Below, in pieces: positions 26,530 to 37,746 of a stretch of 64,000 nucleotides of DNA. The notes beneath the pieces were generated by a model, which made no database searches, was not told the origin of the DNA, and was given only the letters and a program-made list of their open reading frames with translations. A program made the translations under genes and the position numbers. The DNA comes from Microbacteriaceae bacterium VKM Ac-2855 (GTDB lineage Bacteria; Actinomycetota; Actinomycetes; Actinomycetales; Microbacteriaceae). Location of the stretch: NCBI GenBank assembly GCA_013204985.1, contig JABMLG010000002.1:496001-560000 (forward strand), in the 5' to 3' direction. Every line of letters begins with the position of its first letter. Position 1 is the first letter of the stretch.

Positions 26530-26597
26530 CACAACCTCGGTTGAGAGCCTCCGTCAGCGCCCATCGGCGCTGGGCGAGTCTCTCAGCCGAGGTTGTG
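26530..26597. repeat. Inverted repeat 3 upstream of mazG
   Basis: The arms 26530-26547 (CACAACCTCGGTTGAGAG) and 26580-26597 pair at 17 of 18 positions; the exception is a G-T wobble on one strand. The 32-base loop contains a second small stem, AGCGCC with GGCGCT. Confidence 0.75.
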
Positions 26598-26794
26598 CAC
26601 CAGCGAGCGAAGCTGCGCGCGGCTGCCCGACGAAAGCTGCGATATCACGGCAACGAACACACGACGACCGCGATGAACGAGCCGCGACCGCTGCGCCATC
26701 GGCCAGCGCCGGGGGAATCGGACGGCCGCGCCCCATGGACGAACGTGCGTGCCCTGATCACGGAGGCGACGACGGCGGGTGCGAGGATGGGCGG

Positions 26795-27466
26795 GTGACC
26801 GACGCATCCGCCGCACCGCATCCGAAGCTCGACGAACTCATCGACACCGTGCACGTGCTCCGGGCCCCCGGCGGCTGTCCGTGGGACGCCGAGCAGAGCC
26901 ACGAGTCGCTCGTGCAGTACCTGATCGAGGAGTCGCACGAGCTGATCGAAGCGATCGAGTCGGGCAACCGCGACGACATGATCGAAGAGCTCGGCGACGT
27001 GCTCTACCAGGTGCTCTTCCACTCCGACATCGCCGCCGCCGAGACCGACGAGCGTCGCCGCTTCACCATCGAGGACGTCGCGGCACACATGAACGCCAAG
27101 ATGGTCGGTCGGCACCCCCATGTCTTCGGCGACGGCACCGTCTTGACCGCCGACGACGTCGTCGCGGTGTGGGACGAGCTCAAGAAGGCCGAGAAGCCTG
27201 AGCGCACCAGCGTGCTCGACGGGATCCCGCAGGGCATGCCGGCCCTGGCCCTCGCGGACAAGGTTCTCGGACGTGCCGCGAAGGTGGGGCTGCTGGAGGA
27301 TGACGGCTCGCCGACACCGGCGGGCATCAGCGACGAGGACGAACTCGGCGCTCTGCTCCTGGCCGTCGTCGCATCCGCCCGGGCTGCCGGTCTCGATGCG
27401 GAGCGGGCGCTGCGAGGTGCGGTGCGCGACCTGCAGCACGAGATCCGCGCGGCCGAACAGGACTGA
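26795..27466 (+). CDS. mazG: MazG-family nucleoside triphosphate pyrophosphohydrolase
   Basis: A 223-residue all-alpha NTP pyrophosphatase that hydrolyses non-canonical or surplus NTPs to NMP and PPi. The Mg-binding signature is IEESHELIEAIESGNRDDMIEELGD in pieces: EESHE near 47-51 and EELGDVLYQV near 64-73. APGGCPWD and the GRHPHVFGD element are typical of full-length MazG. GTG 26795 follows GAGGATGGG. One complete catalytic domain is present; the C-terminal half is shortened compared with E. coli MazG. Confidence 0.92.
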   Translation: MTDASAAPHPKLDELIDTVHVLRAPGGCPWDAEQSHESLVQYLIEESHELIEAIESGNRDDMIEELGDVLYQVLFHSDIAAAETDERRRFTIEDVAAHMNAKMVGRHPHVFGDGTVLTADDVVAVWDELKKAEKPERTSVLDGIPQGMPALALADKVLGRAAKVGLLEDDGSPTPAGISDEDELGALLLAVVASARAAGLDAERALRGAVRDLQHEIRAAEQD

Positions 27467-27472
27467 GCACGA

Positions 27473-28561
27473 TCAGGCCACGCGGCTGCCCTTCGGCAGT
27501 CGGGCGGCCGGGGTGCGCGTGCGTGCGATCGCCCACCAGAGGGCGCCGACCGCAAGCAGCACGTGCACCGCGATGCCGACGAACCAGCTCGGCACCGACG
27601 TGGCCATGATCTCTGCGGGTTGGCGGAACGGCGTCGTGTCGGTGTAGCCGCCCTGCGCGCAATCGATCCGATCCTGAAGATCCGGGGTCTGCTGCAACGA
27701 GCGCACCGTGAACGAGATCGACGTGAAGGTGTCCTCGGGCGAGCCGTAGGGGCCGAACCGTGCGGGCGTCGCGTCGGCGAGAACGACGAACGGATTCACG
27801 GCGAGGGCGCCCCACCAGAGATCGGGCCGCGGGACCTGCCGGTCCGGAATGTCTGCCGGGCAGTACGCGTCCGCGGCGGCATCGTCCTGATTCACGATCG
27901 TGGTCGTGACCGTCGAGGTGGTGACCATGGTCAACAGGCCGAAGGAGATCAGAGAGCCGATGCAGAGTGCTGCGACGACCAGATAGCTGGCTACGACCGA
28001 CATCAGCGGTCGGTTCACCACCGCGGAGAGCCCGACTCCAATGGCCGAGATCGCACCGAGTTCCACCGCCAGCACCAGGAGCGAGACGACCGACGCCGAC
28101 GGATCCACGCCACCCACGACCACGGCGACGATCAAGAACGGGACCGAGCTCGCGAGGAAGATCAGCGCGGTGGCCCAGGCCGCGAGGAATTTACCGATCA
28201 CGAGTTGGCCGGTCGAGACGAGCGTGACCTGCGTCGTGGCAAGAGTGCCCGCATCCCGTTCGCTGTTGATCGCGTTGCCCGACAGCGCCGGGGTGACGAG
28301 TGTGCCGAGAAGGAGGACGAAGTAGATCACGATCGAGTAGAGCCAGCCGCCGACGGTGGCCCCGCTGCCGGAGAGCACCCCCGTCGCGATCACGACCAGT
28401 GCCGTGACCAGGCCGACCAGCACGAAGAAGATCCCGAGGAGCACGTACGACGCGGTGCCGCGGACGCGCTGGCGCAGTTCGAGGCCGAGGATCAGGAGTA
28501 CGCCGGTGCGGAACGGGAGCGACTCGGGGCGGGTGATCGACGGCGTGTCGAGGGCGGTCAT
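27473..28561 (-). CDS. ABC-2 type transporter permease
   Basis: A 362-residue membrane protein with about six hydrophobic segments and a large extracytoplasmic loop between the last two (about 235-320, with two Cys). The N-terminal half has the ABC-2 pattern LRQRVRGTASYVLLG and NSERDAGTLATTQVTLVST, the latter typical of permeases that pair with a CcmA-like ATPase. Its start ATG overlaps the stop of the ATPase gene (ATGA), so the two are one operon. Transported substrate unknown. Confidence 0.88.
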   Translation of the reverse strand: MTALDTPSITRPESLPFRTGVLLILGLELRQRVRGTASYVLLGIFFVLVGLVTALVVIATGVLSGSGATVGGWLYSIVIYFVLLLGTLVTPALSGNAINSERDAGTLATTQVTLVSTGQLVIGKFLAAWATALIFLASSVPFLIVAVVVGGVDPSASVVSLLVLAVELGAISAIGVGLSAVVNRPLMSVVASYLVVAALCIGSLISFGLLTMVTTSTVTTTIVNQDDAAADAYCPADIPDRQVPRPDLWWGALAVNPFVVLADATPARFGPYGSPEDTFTSISFTVRSLQQTPDLQDRIDCAQGGYTDTTPFRQPAEIMATSVPSWFVGIAVHVLLAVGALWWAIARTRTPAARLPKGSRVA

Positions 28562-29508
28562 GATTCCTCCGGTGCGCGGCTCGTGCGGCTGAGGTCCGAG
28601 AACGTCTGCTCCAAGGCGCCCACCGCGGGGGCGAAGGAGGTGATCGCGATGCCGGCGCCGACGAGGCGCGCGAGCAGGGCGGCCGCCTCCTGCTCCGTCG
28701 TGAGAGCGACGACGGCGGCGTCGCCGTCGGGTTGCGCCGGCTGATCGGTGAGCGCGGTGATCGTCTCGGCCAGAGGCATCGCACCGCGCTCGGCGAGCGC
28801 CCGGATCCGCCAGGGGCGGGTGCTGGAGCGTGCGGCGAGTATCGCCTCGGCGGATGCCGTGGTGCCGTGATCGAGGTAGATCGCGGCGGTGGCGACCTCG
28901 TCGAGCTCGGCGAGTACGTGGCTCGAGACCAGCACAGTGCGCCCTTCGCCGGCGAGACGGAGCATCAGGTCGCGCAGCGCGATGCGCGCACCGGGATCGA
29001 GTCCCGACGCGGGTTCGTCGAGGAGCAGTACCGACGGATCGTGCACCAGTGCGCGGCCGAGGCTGAGGCGCTGCTTCTGCCCGCGGGAGAGCACGCGGGT
29101 CGGGCTGTCGGCGAGATCGCGCAGGTCGACGAGATCGAGCAGTTCGTCGGCCCGTCGGGCTGCATCGGCGTCGTCGGCGCCGTACAGACGCGCTGTGGTG
29201 ACCAAGGTCGCGCGAGACGTGAGGCTGTTCCAGGATCCGAGTACGTCAGGCATCCACCCCATCCGGGCACGGACGGCGCCGGGCTGCGTGACGGGGTCGA
29301 AGCCGGCGACCGACAGCGTGCCGGCATCGGGCCGGAGCAGGGTCGCGAGCAGCAGCATCAGCGTCGACTTACCGGCGCCGTTCGGCCCGATCAGCGCGGT
29401 CACCTCGCCGGGATGAGCCTCGAAGGTGGCTGAACTCACGGCCCTCACCGAGCCGAATGATCGCGCTACGTTCTGCGCACTGATCCCTGCGTGCCGTTCC
29501 GTCGTCAT
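28558..29508 (-). CDS. ABC transporter ATP-binding protein (CcmA-like)
   Basis: A 316-residue ATPase partner of the 27473 permease. Walker A is GPNGAGKST (about 42-50), the signature is LSRGQKQRLSLGRAL and Walker B is VLLLDEPASGLD, followed by the switch His in VSSHV. A C-terminal extension of about 90 residues follows the nucleotide-binding domain, as in drug or lipid exporters of this class. It is divergent from hisS across about 200 bases. Confidence 0.92.
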   Translation of the reverse strand: MTTERHAGISAQNVARSFGSVRAVSSATFEAHPGEVTALIGPNGAGKSTLMLLLATLLRPDAGTLSVAGFDPVTQPGAVRARMGWMPDVLGSWNSLTSRATLVTTARLYGADDADAARRADELLDLVDLRDLADSPTRVLSRGQKQRLSLGRALVHDPSVLLLDEPASGLDPGARIALRDLMLRLAGEGRTVLVSSHVLAELDEVATAAIYLDHGTTASAEAILAARSSTRPWRIRALAERGAMPLAETITALTDQPAQPDGDAAVVALTTEQEAAALLARLVGAGIAITSFAPAVGALEQTFSDLSRTSRAPEES

Positions 29509-29709
29509 CGTGCCTCCCCCGAGCCGCGCCCGTCACGCCCCGAACCCTGCCTACGCGAACCGCGGCTCCGGGTCAACGTCGTCGAGCGGATACACGGGTC
29601 CGTGTCGCGGGAGTCGTCCCCGTTTCGGGCCGCGGTGGGGACGCGTTGCCGCACGCCGGATCCCGGTGTGCGGGGAAATCGAGGAATGGAGTCGGGCCAG
29701 AATGGAGGC

Positions 29710-31002
29710 ATGGCTTCTCCGATCACCCCGCCCCGCGGCATGCGCGACTTCCTCCCGGCCGACAAGGCGAAGCGCGAGCACGCGCTCGGAGTGATCCGCG
29801 GAGTGTACGCGTCGCACGGTTTCGATGAGATCGAGACGCCCGTGGTCGAGGACTTCGATCGGCTGCACTCGGGTCTGGGCGGCGACAACGAGAAGTTGGC
29901 GTTCAGCGTGCTCAAGCGCGGTCTCGGCGCCGACGACATCGCCCAGGCGGCGAGCGACCCCACGACCCTCGCCGACTTGGGGCTGCGCTTCGACCTCACC
30001 GTGCCGCTGGCGCGGTTCTACGCCAGTCACCGTGCCGAGCTGCCGAGCGTCTTCCGCTCGCTGCAGATCGCGCCGGTCTGGCGCGCCGAGCGCCCGCAGA
30101 AGGGGCGGTACCGCCAGTTCGTGCAGTGCGACATCGACATCATCGGCGAGCCCGGCCAGCTCGCCGAGGTCGAACTGATCACCGCGACGGCATCCGCGCT
30201 CGATGCCTTGGGCCTGCGCGACTGCACGATCCGGATCAACGACCGCCGCATCCTGACGGGCATCCTCGAGTTCTGCGGCTTCGATCCCACCCGCTTCGCC
30301 CAGGCCCTCATCTCGATCGACAAGCTCGACAAGATCGGTTCGGAGGGAGTGGTCCGCGAGCTGAGTGAGAACGGACCGGACGCCGCGGCCGTTCTGGGCG
30401 GCATCCTCGAGCACATCGAGCCGTCGCTGGTCGACGGTGGAGTGCCGCTGACCACGGCCGCGATCCTGGAGGTGCTGCCCGAGGGCATCGATCCGGATGC
30501 GGTCGCCGACCTCGAGACGCTCGGTGCGTCGCTCGGGGCGTTGCCTCAGGGGGTCACCCTGCGTTTCGACCCGACGCTCGTGCGGGGCATGGGCTACTAC
30601 ACCGGGACCATCTTCGAGATCGCCCACCCCGGCTCCGGCTCGTCGGTCGGCGGCGGCGGGCGCTACGACGGGATGATCGGCCGCTTCCTCGGGCAGGACG
30701 TGCCCGCCTGCGGTTTCTCGATCGGTTTCGAGCGGATCGTCGAGCTGATCGAGGTGCCGGCGGATGCATCCGCCGACGCCGTTGTACTGGTGCACGACAA
30801 GACCGTGCCGGCGTCGCAGCTCGTTGCGCTGAAGCAGGAACTCGTCGCCGCAGGCAGTCGTGTCCGCCTCGAACGGCGCGTGAAGAACCTCAACGCACTC
30901 CTCGAACGCTCGGCCACCGCCGGCTTCTCACGGTTCGCCTTCGTCGGCGATACGGTCACCGAGGCGGCGCAACTCGAGTTCAAGCCCCTCGGACGGGGCT
31001 GA
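29710..31002 (+). CDS. hisS: Histidine--tRNA ligase
   Basis: A 430-residue class II synthetase that charges tRNA-His. Motif 1 is near PRGMRDFLPADKAKREHAL, motif 2 is PVWRAERPQKGRYRQFVQCDIDIIG in pieces, the histidine-specific loop is GMGYYTGTIFEI with GGGGRYDGMI, and motif 3 is GFSIGFERIVEL. The anticodon-binding domain is C-terminal. ATG 29710 follows GGAGG closely. The histidyl sites appear intact, so this should be the functional enzyme and not a HisZ-like paralogue. Confidence 0.95.
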   Translation: MASPITPPRGMRDFLPADKAKREHALGVIRGVYASHGFDEIETPVVEDFDRLHSGLGGDNEKLAFSVLKRGLGADDIAQAASDPTTLADLGLRFDLTVPLARFYASHRAELPSVFRSLQIAPVWRAERPQKGRYRQFVQCDIDIIGEPGQLAEVELITATASALDALGLRDCTIRINDRRILTGILEFCGFDPTRFAQALISIDKLDKIGSEGVVRELSENGPDAAAVLGGILEHIEPSLVDGGVPLTTAAILEVLPEGIDPDAVADLETLGASLGALPQGVTLRFDPTLVRGMGYYTGTIFEIAHPGSGSSVGGGGRYDGMIGRFLGQDVPACGFSIGFERIVELIEVPADASADAVVLVHDKTVPASQLVALKQELVAAGSRVRLERRVKNLNALLERSATAGFSRFAFVGDTVTEAAQLEFKPLGRG

Positions 31003-31020
31003 TTCCCTCCGAGTTAATGC

Positions 31021-31037
31021 GTCCGAAATGTACGGAC
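31021..31037. promoter_or_regulatory. Inverted repeat upstream of the NitT/TauT-type importer
   Basis: GTCCG at 31021-31025 and CGGAC at 31033-31037 flank a 7-base AT-rich spacer (AAATGTA), about 160 bases before the binding-protein start. It could be an operator for the importer operon or the hisS terminator region. The leader between here and 31195 shows no thiamine or other riboswitch that I recognise. Confidence 0.3.
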
Positions 31038-31194
31038 ACATCGAAGAAACCTCCCGGAAGTAGTTTCGACACGACCTCACGTCGATGGTGCCGTGATGGT
31101 TGCGCGATCGCACCACACAGCACGTGCGTGCCCTGACGCACACCGGTAATACCGCCGCACACCCGCAACACAGCCCGAGCCCGAGGAGTCCCCT

Positions 31195-32286
31195 TTGTCC
31201 TTCCTGCGTAACAGCCCCGCCCTCGACCGCCGCAGCCTCTTCCGCATGGCGGGCGTCGGCGCCCTCGCCATCGGCGGCGCGTCCGTCCTCGCATCCTGCT
31301 CCTCCGACAGCGCGTCCGGCAGCGGCTCCAGCTCCGACGGCGCCGACCTCGGCACCCTCAAGGTGCAGCTCTCCTGGATCAAGAACGAGGAGTTCTCCGG
31401 CGAGTTCTTCGCCGACTCGAAGGGCTACTACACCGAAGCCGGCTTCTCCTCCGTCGTGCTGACGGCCGGACCGTCCACCGGTACCGCTGAGCTGCTCTCC
31501 GGCTCCGCCGACGTCGCGTTGAGCGACGCCGTCTCGGTCGGTACGGTCATCGCCGAGCAGGAGGCGCCGCTGAAGATCATCGGCACCACCTTCCAGAAGA
31601 ACCCCTTCACCGTCCTCTCGATCGCCACGGCGGGCAACATCGCCACGCCGGCCGACCTCAAGGGCAAGAAGATCGGCGTGCAGGCGTCGAACACCTCGCT
31701 GTTCCAGGCGCTGCTCGCCGCGAACGACCTGAGCGAATCCGACCTCACCGTCGTCCCGGTCGAGTACGACCCGTCGGTGCTGATCAACGGCTCCGTCGAC
31801 GGCTTCATCGCCTACCTCACCAACGAAGCGATCACCGTCGCCGCTGAGGGCTACGAGGTCGTCAACCTGCCCTTCGCCGACAACGGTCTGCCCTTCGTGG
31901 CCGAGACCTTCACCGTCACCGACCAGGCGATCGCCGAGAAGCGCGACGCGCTCAAGGCGTTCCTCCTGGCCGAGATCAAGGGCTGGACCGACGCGGTCAA
32001 TGACCCGGAGGCCGGTGCGATGCTCGCCATCAACGACTACGGCAAGGACCTCGGTCTCGACGAGGCGAACTCGATCGCCGGTGCGACCGCGCAGGCCGAG
32101 CAGCTCGTCGTCTCCGACGAGACCGTCGCGAACGGCCTCTTCACCATCAGCGACACGCTCCAGGAGGAGACCGTCGCTTCGCTCGCCACGGCCGGCATCG
32201 ACGTCACGGTCGACGCGTTGTTCGACCTCTCCCTCCTCGCCGAGGTCTACGAGGAGAACCCCGAGCTCGTGGCGTACGCGGGCTGA
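31195..32286 (+). CDS. NitT/TauT-family ABC transporter substrate-binding lipoprotein
   Basis: A 363-residue NMT1/SsuA-like binding protein. The N-terminus carries a twin-arginine-like motif ([10 protein letters not shown]) and a lipobox LASC, so it is probably a Tat-exported lipoprotein. The body has the family layout [23 protein letters not shown] in pieces, [10 protein letters not shown] and [13 protein letters not shown] 31195 is the start: GAGGAG at 31183-31188 is 6 bases upstream and no ATG or GTG fits. The ligand could be a sulfonate, nitrate-like ion, riboflavin or pyrimidine precursor; sequence does not decide. Confidence 0.9.
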   Translation: MSFLRNSPALDRRSLFRMAGVGALAIGGASVLASCSSDSASGSGSSSDGADLGTLKVQLSWIKNEEFSGEFFADSKGYYTEAGFSSVVLTAGPSTGTAELLSGSADVALSDAVSVGTVIAEQEAPLKIIGTTFQKNPFTVLSIATAGNIATPADLKGKKIGVQASNTSLFQALLAANDLSESDLTVVPVEYDPSVLINGSVDGFIAYLTNEAITVAAEGYEVVNLPFADNGLPFVAETFTVTDQAIAEKRDALKAFLLAEIKGWTDAVNDPEAGAMLAINDYGKDLGLDEANSIAGATAQAEQLVVSDETVANGLFTISDTLQEETVASLATAGIDVTVDALFDLSLLAEVYEENPELVAYAG

Positions 32287-32312
32287 GCTCAGTAGGACGA
32301 AGGGCACATCAC

Positions 32313-33143
32313 GTGACCGATACGACCATCGCCGGCACCCCGGGCACGACCCAGGGTGCCGGCGGCACCGGTATTCAGATCCACGGTCTCTCGAAGACCT
32401 TCCGGATGGGAAGCCGCAGCGTGACAGCGCTGCAGGACACCGACCTGCACACCGACAAGGGCAGCTTCCTGTCGTTGCTCGGCCCGTCGGGATGCGGCAA
32501 GTCCACCATCCTGCGCATCCTCGCCGGCCTGGAGGAGCCAACCAGCGGCTCCATCAAGGTCGACGACAAGACGCCGAAGGAGCTGCGCAAGAACAACGAG
32601 CTCGGCATCGCCTTCCAGGACCACGCGCTGCTGCCGTGGCGCAGCGTGATGAGCAACATCAAGCTGCCCTTCGAGGTGGCCGGCAAGTCGGTCGACCAGT
32701 CGTACGTGGATGAGCTCATCGACCTGGTCGGTCTGCGCGGCTTCGAGAAGGCCAAGCCCTCGCAGCTGTCGGGCGGTATGCGCCAGCGCGTCTCGATCGC
32801 CCGCTGCCTCATCATGAAGCCGGAGGTGCTGCTGCTCGACGAGCCGTTCGGTGCCCTCGATGACATGACCCGACAGAAGCTGAACCTCGAGCTGCTGCGG
32901 ATCTGGACCGAGAAGCCGGCGACGACCCTGCTCGTCACCCACGGCATCTCCGAGGCGATCTTCCTCTCGGATCAGGTCGCGGTGATGAGCCCGCGTCCCG
33001 GTCGGGTGAAGGAGATCATCCCGATCGACCTGCCGCGTCCGCGTACCCCCGAGATGCAGCGCAGCCCCGAGTTCCACGCGTACGTCGACCAAGCGTCCGA
33101 GCTGCTGTTCGGCGCCGGCGGCGCCGCGGCCGACGACCACTAG
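32313..33143 (+). CDS. NitT/TauT-family ABC transporter ATP-binding protein
   Basis: A 276-residue ATPase that energises the importer. Walker A is GPSGCGKST, the Q-loop is [14 protein letters not shown], the signature is [14 protein letters not shown] and Walker B is [17 protein letters not shown], with H-loop VTHG. The QDHALLPWR element is typical of SsuB/TauB-like ATPases. GTG 32313 has AGGACGAAGGG upstream and lies 26 bases after the binding-protein gene. Confidence 0.93.
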   Translation: MTDTTIAGTPGTTQGAGGTGIQIHGLSKTFRMGSRSVTALQDTDLHTDKGSFLSLLGPSGCGKSTILRILAGLEEPTSGSIKVDDKTPKELRKNNELGIAFQDHALLPWRSVMSNIKLPFEVAGKSVDQSYVDELIDLVGLRGFEKAKPSQLSGGMRQRVSIARCLIMKPEVLLLDEPFGALDDMTRQKLNLELLRIWTEKPATTLLVTHGISEAIFLSDQVAVMSPRPGRVKEIIPIDLPRPRTPEMQRSPEFHAYVDQASELLFGAGGAAADDH

Positions 33144-33152
33144 GCGGCCGGG

Positions 33153-33953
33153 ATGCGCGGATTCACAATGCCCCGCTGGGCGTCGGCGGTCATCGGCGTC
33201 GTCGGTATCGTCGTCATCTGGTGGCTGATCGCCTTGGTCGCTGCGGCGACGGCGACCGGCAGCTACGTGCCGGTGCCGACACCGGTCGACGTCGTGATCT
33301 CGATGGTCGACGACGGCTTCGGCTTCTTCTGGTCGAGCTTCTCGGTGACCCTCCTCGAGGCGGGCATCGGCTACTTCTGGGGCAACCTGATCGCTCTGGT
33401 GCTCTCGGCCTTCGTGCTCGTGGTGCCCCAACTCGAAGGAGTGCTGCAGCAGATCGCGGTGGTCTCGTACTGCGTGCCGATCGTCGCGATCGGACCGCTC
33501 GCGATCCTCATCCTCGGCGGTGCCACCCAGCCCGGCGACGCGTCGGCCACGGCGGTCTTCCTCGCCGGACTCTCGGTGTTCTTCACCACCGTCGTCGGAT
33601 CCCTGCTCGGGTTCAAGGCGGCGGACCGCGCATCCCTCGACGTGATCACGGTCTACGGCGGCTCGAAGTTCACGCAGCTGCGCAAGGTCCGCCTCGTCGC
33701 CGCCCTGCCGAGCATCCTCAGCGCGCTGCAGATCGCGGTTCCCGCGGCTTTCCTCGGAGCGATCCTGGGCGAGTACATGGGCCGGATCGAGGTGGGCGTC
33801 GGGCCGATCCTGCGTAACGCCGCGGTGTCGCTCAACTCGCCGCGCGTCTTCGCCCTCTTCCTCCTCTGCGCGGTGGTGGCTCTCGCGGGCTACGGCCTCG
33901 TCGGACTCGTGGGACGCTTCGCGGCGCCCTGGTCGACCGGAAAGCGAGCGTGA
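33153..33953 (+). CDS. NitT/TauT-family ABC transporter permease 1
   Basis: A 266-residue permease with about six membrane segments. The cytoplasmic loop DVITVYGGSKFTQLRKVRLVAALP is the EAA-like ATPase contact region. ATG 33153 lies 9 bases after the ATPase stop. It ends in a four-base overlap with a second, related permease gene, so the channel is probably a heterodimer. Confidence 0.9.
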   Translation: MRGFTMPRWASAVIGVVGIVVIWWLIALVAAATATGSYVPVPTPVDVVISMVDDGFGFFWSSFSVTLLEAGIGYFWGNLIALVLSAFVLVVPQLEGVLQQIAVVSYCVPIVAIGPLAILILGGATQPGDASATAVFLAGLSVFFTTVVGSLLGFKAADRASLDVITVYGGSKFTQLRKVRLVAALPSILSALQIAVPAAFLGAILGEYMGRIEVGVGPILRNAAVSLNSPRVFALFLLCAVVALAGYGLVGLVGRFAAPWSTGKRA

Positions 33954-34840
33954 GCATGACCACGACGACGACGCCAGTCACGACGGCGACGACCACTTAC
34001 GCGGTCGCGGAACTGCGAAAGCAGATCCGTGCCGCGGCCACCAAGTCCCTCCTGAAGAGCCTGAACCGCTCCCTGCTCGTGGCAGTGGCGACCATCGTGA
34101 TCGTGTTGGCGATCTGGGTCGGCATCATCCTGTTCAGCGGCGTCTCGCCCTACGTGATCAAGGGGCCCCTGGACGTCTGGGAGTACCTCTTCACGACCGA
34201 GGATGCCGCCGCGAACCGGGCCGAGATGGGCACCCTCTTCGGCGTGACGATGTGGCACGCGTTCATCGGCTTCGCGTCGGGGCTCGTCGTGGCGATCGCC
34301 GTCGCGGTGCTGTTCAGACTCTCGAAGGGCCTGGAGAGCGCGCTGATGCCGTTCGCGATGCTCGTGCGCTCGGTGCCGCTGATCGCGATGGCTCCGCTGA
34401 TCATCCTCGTGTTCGGCAACGGCTCGATCGCCTCCGTCGCGGTCATCGGCGGGATCGTCGTCCTGTTCCCGGCGCTGGTCACCGTGGCGTTCGGGCTGAA
34501 CGCGGCGTCGCCGCAGATGCTCGATGTCGTCTCGGTCTACGGCGGAAACACCTTCACGGCCATCCGCAAGGTGGCCCTGCCCGGCGCGCTGCCGTCGCTG
34601 TTCGCGGCGATCCGGGTCTCGGTGCCCGGCGCGATCACCGGGGCGCTGCTGGCCGAGTGGCTCTCGACCGGTGACGGCATCGGCGGGTCGATCAATGCGT
34701 GGATGTCGCAGGCGAAGTTCTCGGAGGTGTGGGCCGCGGTCGTCATCGTGACCGGCGTCTCGCTGATCCTCTACATGGTGGTCCAGGTCTTCGAGTCCAT
34801 CGTCCTCTCGCGCATGTCGCTCGACGGCGGCTCCAAGTAG
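33950..34840 (+). CDS. NitT/TauT-family ABC transporter permease 2
   Basis: A 296-residue permease paralogous to the preceding one: DVVSVYGGNTFTAIRKVALPGALP corresponds to its EAA-like loop. It has an extra Thr-rich N-terminus (MTTTTTPVTT). GTG 33950 gives a GTGA overlap with permease 1; ATG 33956 is an equally good start two codons later. A hairpin follows at 34849-34919. Confidence 0.9.
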   Translation: MSMTTTTTPVTTATTTYAVAELRKQIRAAATKSLLKSLNRSLLVAVATIVIVLAIWVGIILFSGVSPYVIKGPLDVWEYLFTTEDAAANRAEMGTLFGVTMWHAFIGFASGLVVAIAVAVLFRLSKGLESALMPFAMLVRSVPLIAMAPLIILVFGNGSIASVAVIGGIVVLFPALVTVAFGLNAASPQMLDVVSVYGGNTFTAIRKVALPGALPSLFAAIRVSVPGAITGALLAEWLSTGDGIGGSINAWMSQAKFSEVWAAVVIVTGVSLILYMVVQVFESIVLSRMSLDGGSK

Positions 34841-34848
34841 CCCCTCTC

Positions 34849-34919
34849 GCGAGGGACCCCTCGTCGGTTCGGCGGCGCCCCGCTCGGTGGGTCCCTCGAA
34901 CCGAGGTGGGGTCCCTCGC
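34849..34919. terminator. Hairpin with GCGAGGGACCCC arms after the importer operon
   Basis: The arms GCGAGGGACCCC (34849-34860) and GGGGTCCCTCGC (34908-34919) are perfectly complementary. The loop contains a further partial copy (GGGTCCCTCG at 34889-34898) and an inner stem CGGTTC with GAACCG. It sits between convergent importer and apt genes and could terminate both. The same 12-base word forms the arm of the hairpin at 42585-42661. Confidence 0.7.
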
Positions 34920-34940
34920 ACGGGGTGCGGGGCGGCGGAT

Positions 34941-34959
34941 GGTCAGACCGTGAGCGCGG

Positions 34960-34972
<13 letters not shown>
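34941..34972. repeat. Direct repeat across the apt stop codon
   Basis: GGTCAGACCGTGAGC occurs at 34941-34955 and again at 34958-34972, a 17-base period. The right copy encodes the last apt codons and its stop; the left copy repeats that end just after it, out of frame. Confidence 0.7.
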
Positions 34973-36901
<1,929 letters not shown>

Positions 36902-36912
36902 CGTACGACTCC

Positions 36913-36943
36913 GAAGCGGCCCGCCGGTCCGGCGGGCCGCTTC
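36913..36943 (+). terminator. Hairpin terminator after eno
   Basis: GAAGCGGCCCGCCGG at 36913-36927 and its exact complement at 36929-36943 make a very stable stem directly after the eno stop codon. A short T/C stretch follows. Confidence 0.8.
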
Positions 36944-36987
36944 GCCGTTCCCCCTCGAATCCGACCAGCCGCAGGAGGCAGCGCACG

Positions 36988-37698
36988 ATGGCTCGACCGC
37001 CTCGCCGGCCCACGGCGCCCGCCGACATCGCGAAGCCGACTCCGGCGTCGACGGGCGCGAAGTCGACCACCGCGAAGCCGGGCGGCGCTACGCCTGCACG
37101 CGTGAAGCCGACCCGGGCGTCGACCTCGGCATCGAACTCGAAGCCCGCCCCGCCCTCCCCTCCGGACCGTGGAGGGGGAGCCGCCGGAACGCAGCGGCGC
37201 ACCTCGCTCGCAGCCGCGCAGTCGCAGGCTTCGGCCTGGATGGCCGGGGTCCGCGGCTCCGGCTTCACCCTCCTCATCATGGGCATCATGATCCTGGCGG
37301 TCATCGTGCTCGCGCCGAGCGTGAAGACCTTCGTCGAGCAGCGCGCGCAGATCGCCGAGCTGCAGCAGTCGGTCGACGACGCGAAGGCGGATGCGCAGAG
37401 TCTCGACGACGAGGCCGCCCGCTGGTCCGATCCTGCGTACATCCGGGCGCAGGCACGCGACCGCCTCTACTACGTCATGCCGGGTGAGATCAGCTACCTC
37501 GTGCTCAACGACGTCACCGTGCCCGGCTCGACCGACACCGCGGTCACCGACGAGATCCAGGAGACGCGCACCGATTGGGTGTCTTCGCTGCTCTCCTCGG
37601 TGGTGGTGAGCGGAACCGGGGAGCAGACTCCCGAGCAGCTCGGTGGATCGGACGCGAATACGACGACCGGCCCGACCACCACCACTCCGACCCCGTAG
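36988..37698 (+). CDS. Septum formation initiator family protein (FtsB/DivIC-like)
   Basis: A 236-residue bitopic membrane protein of the divisome. A long Ala/Pro/Thr-rich cytoplasmic N-terminus (1-85) precedes one membrane segment (FTLLIMGIMILAVIVLAP, about 92-109), a coiled coil (EQRAQIAELQQSVDDAKADA) and the conserved ARWSDPAYIRAQARDRLYYV element. The C-terminus ends in a Thr/Pro-rich tail. Position after eno is the usual one in actinobacteria. Confidence 0.88.
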   Translation: MARPPRRPTAPADIAKPTPASTGAKSTTAKPGGATPARVKPTRASTSASNSKPAPPSPPDRGGGAAGTQRRTSLAAAQSQASAWMAGVRGSGFTLLIMGIMILAVIVLAPSVKTFVEQRAQIAELQQSVDDAKADAQSLDDEAARWSDPAYIRAQARDRLYYVMPGEISYLVLNDVTVPGSTDTAVTDEIQETRTDWVSSLLSSVVVSGTGEQTPEQLGGSDANTTTGPTTTTPTP

Positions 37699-37746
37699 AA
37701 TCCCGTCTTTGCAAGAGAAGACCTTCGGAAGAGACAGGATCCAACC

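Larger units (their letters stand above)
26300..26794. other. Gene-free hairpin-rich region between pckG and mazG
   Basis: The 495 bases hold three separate long inverted repeats (listed individually) and no credible gene. The last 200 bases before mazG show no palindrome and should contain the mazG promoter. Confidence 0.6.

Noticed and set aside
31038-31194. Thiamine or other riboswitch before the NitT/TauT-type importer
   Set aside because: No THI-box words or other conserved riboswitch core could be found in the leader.
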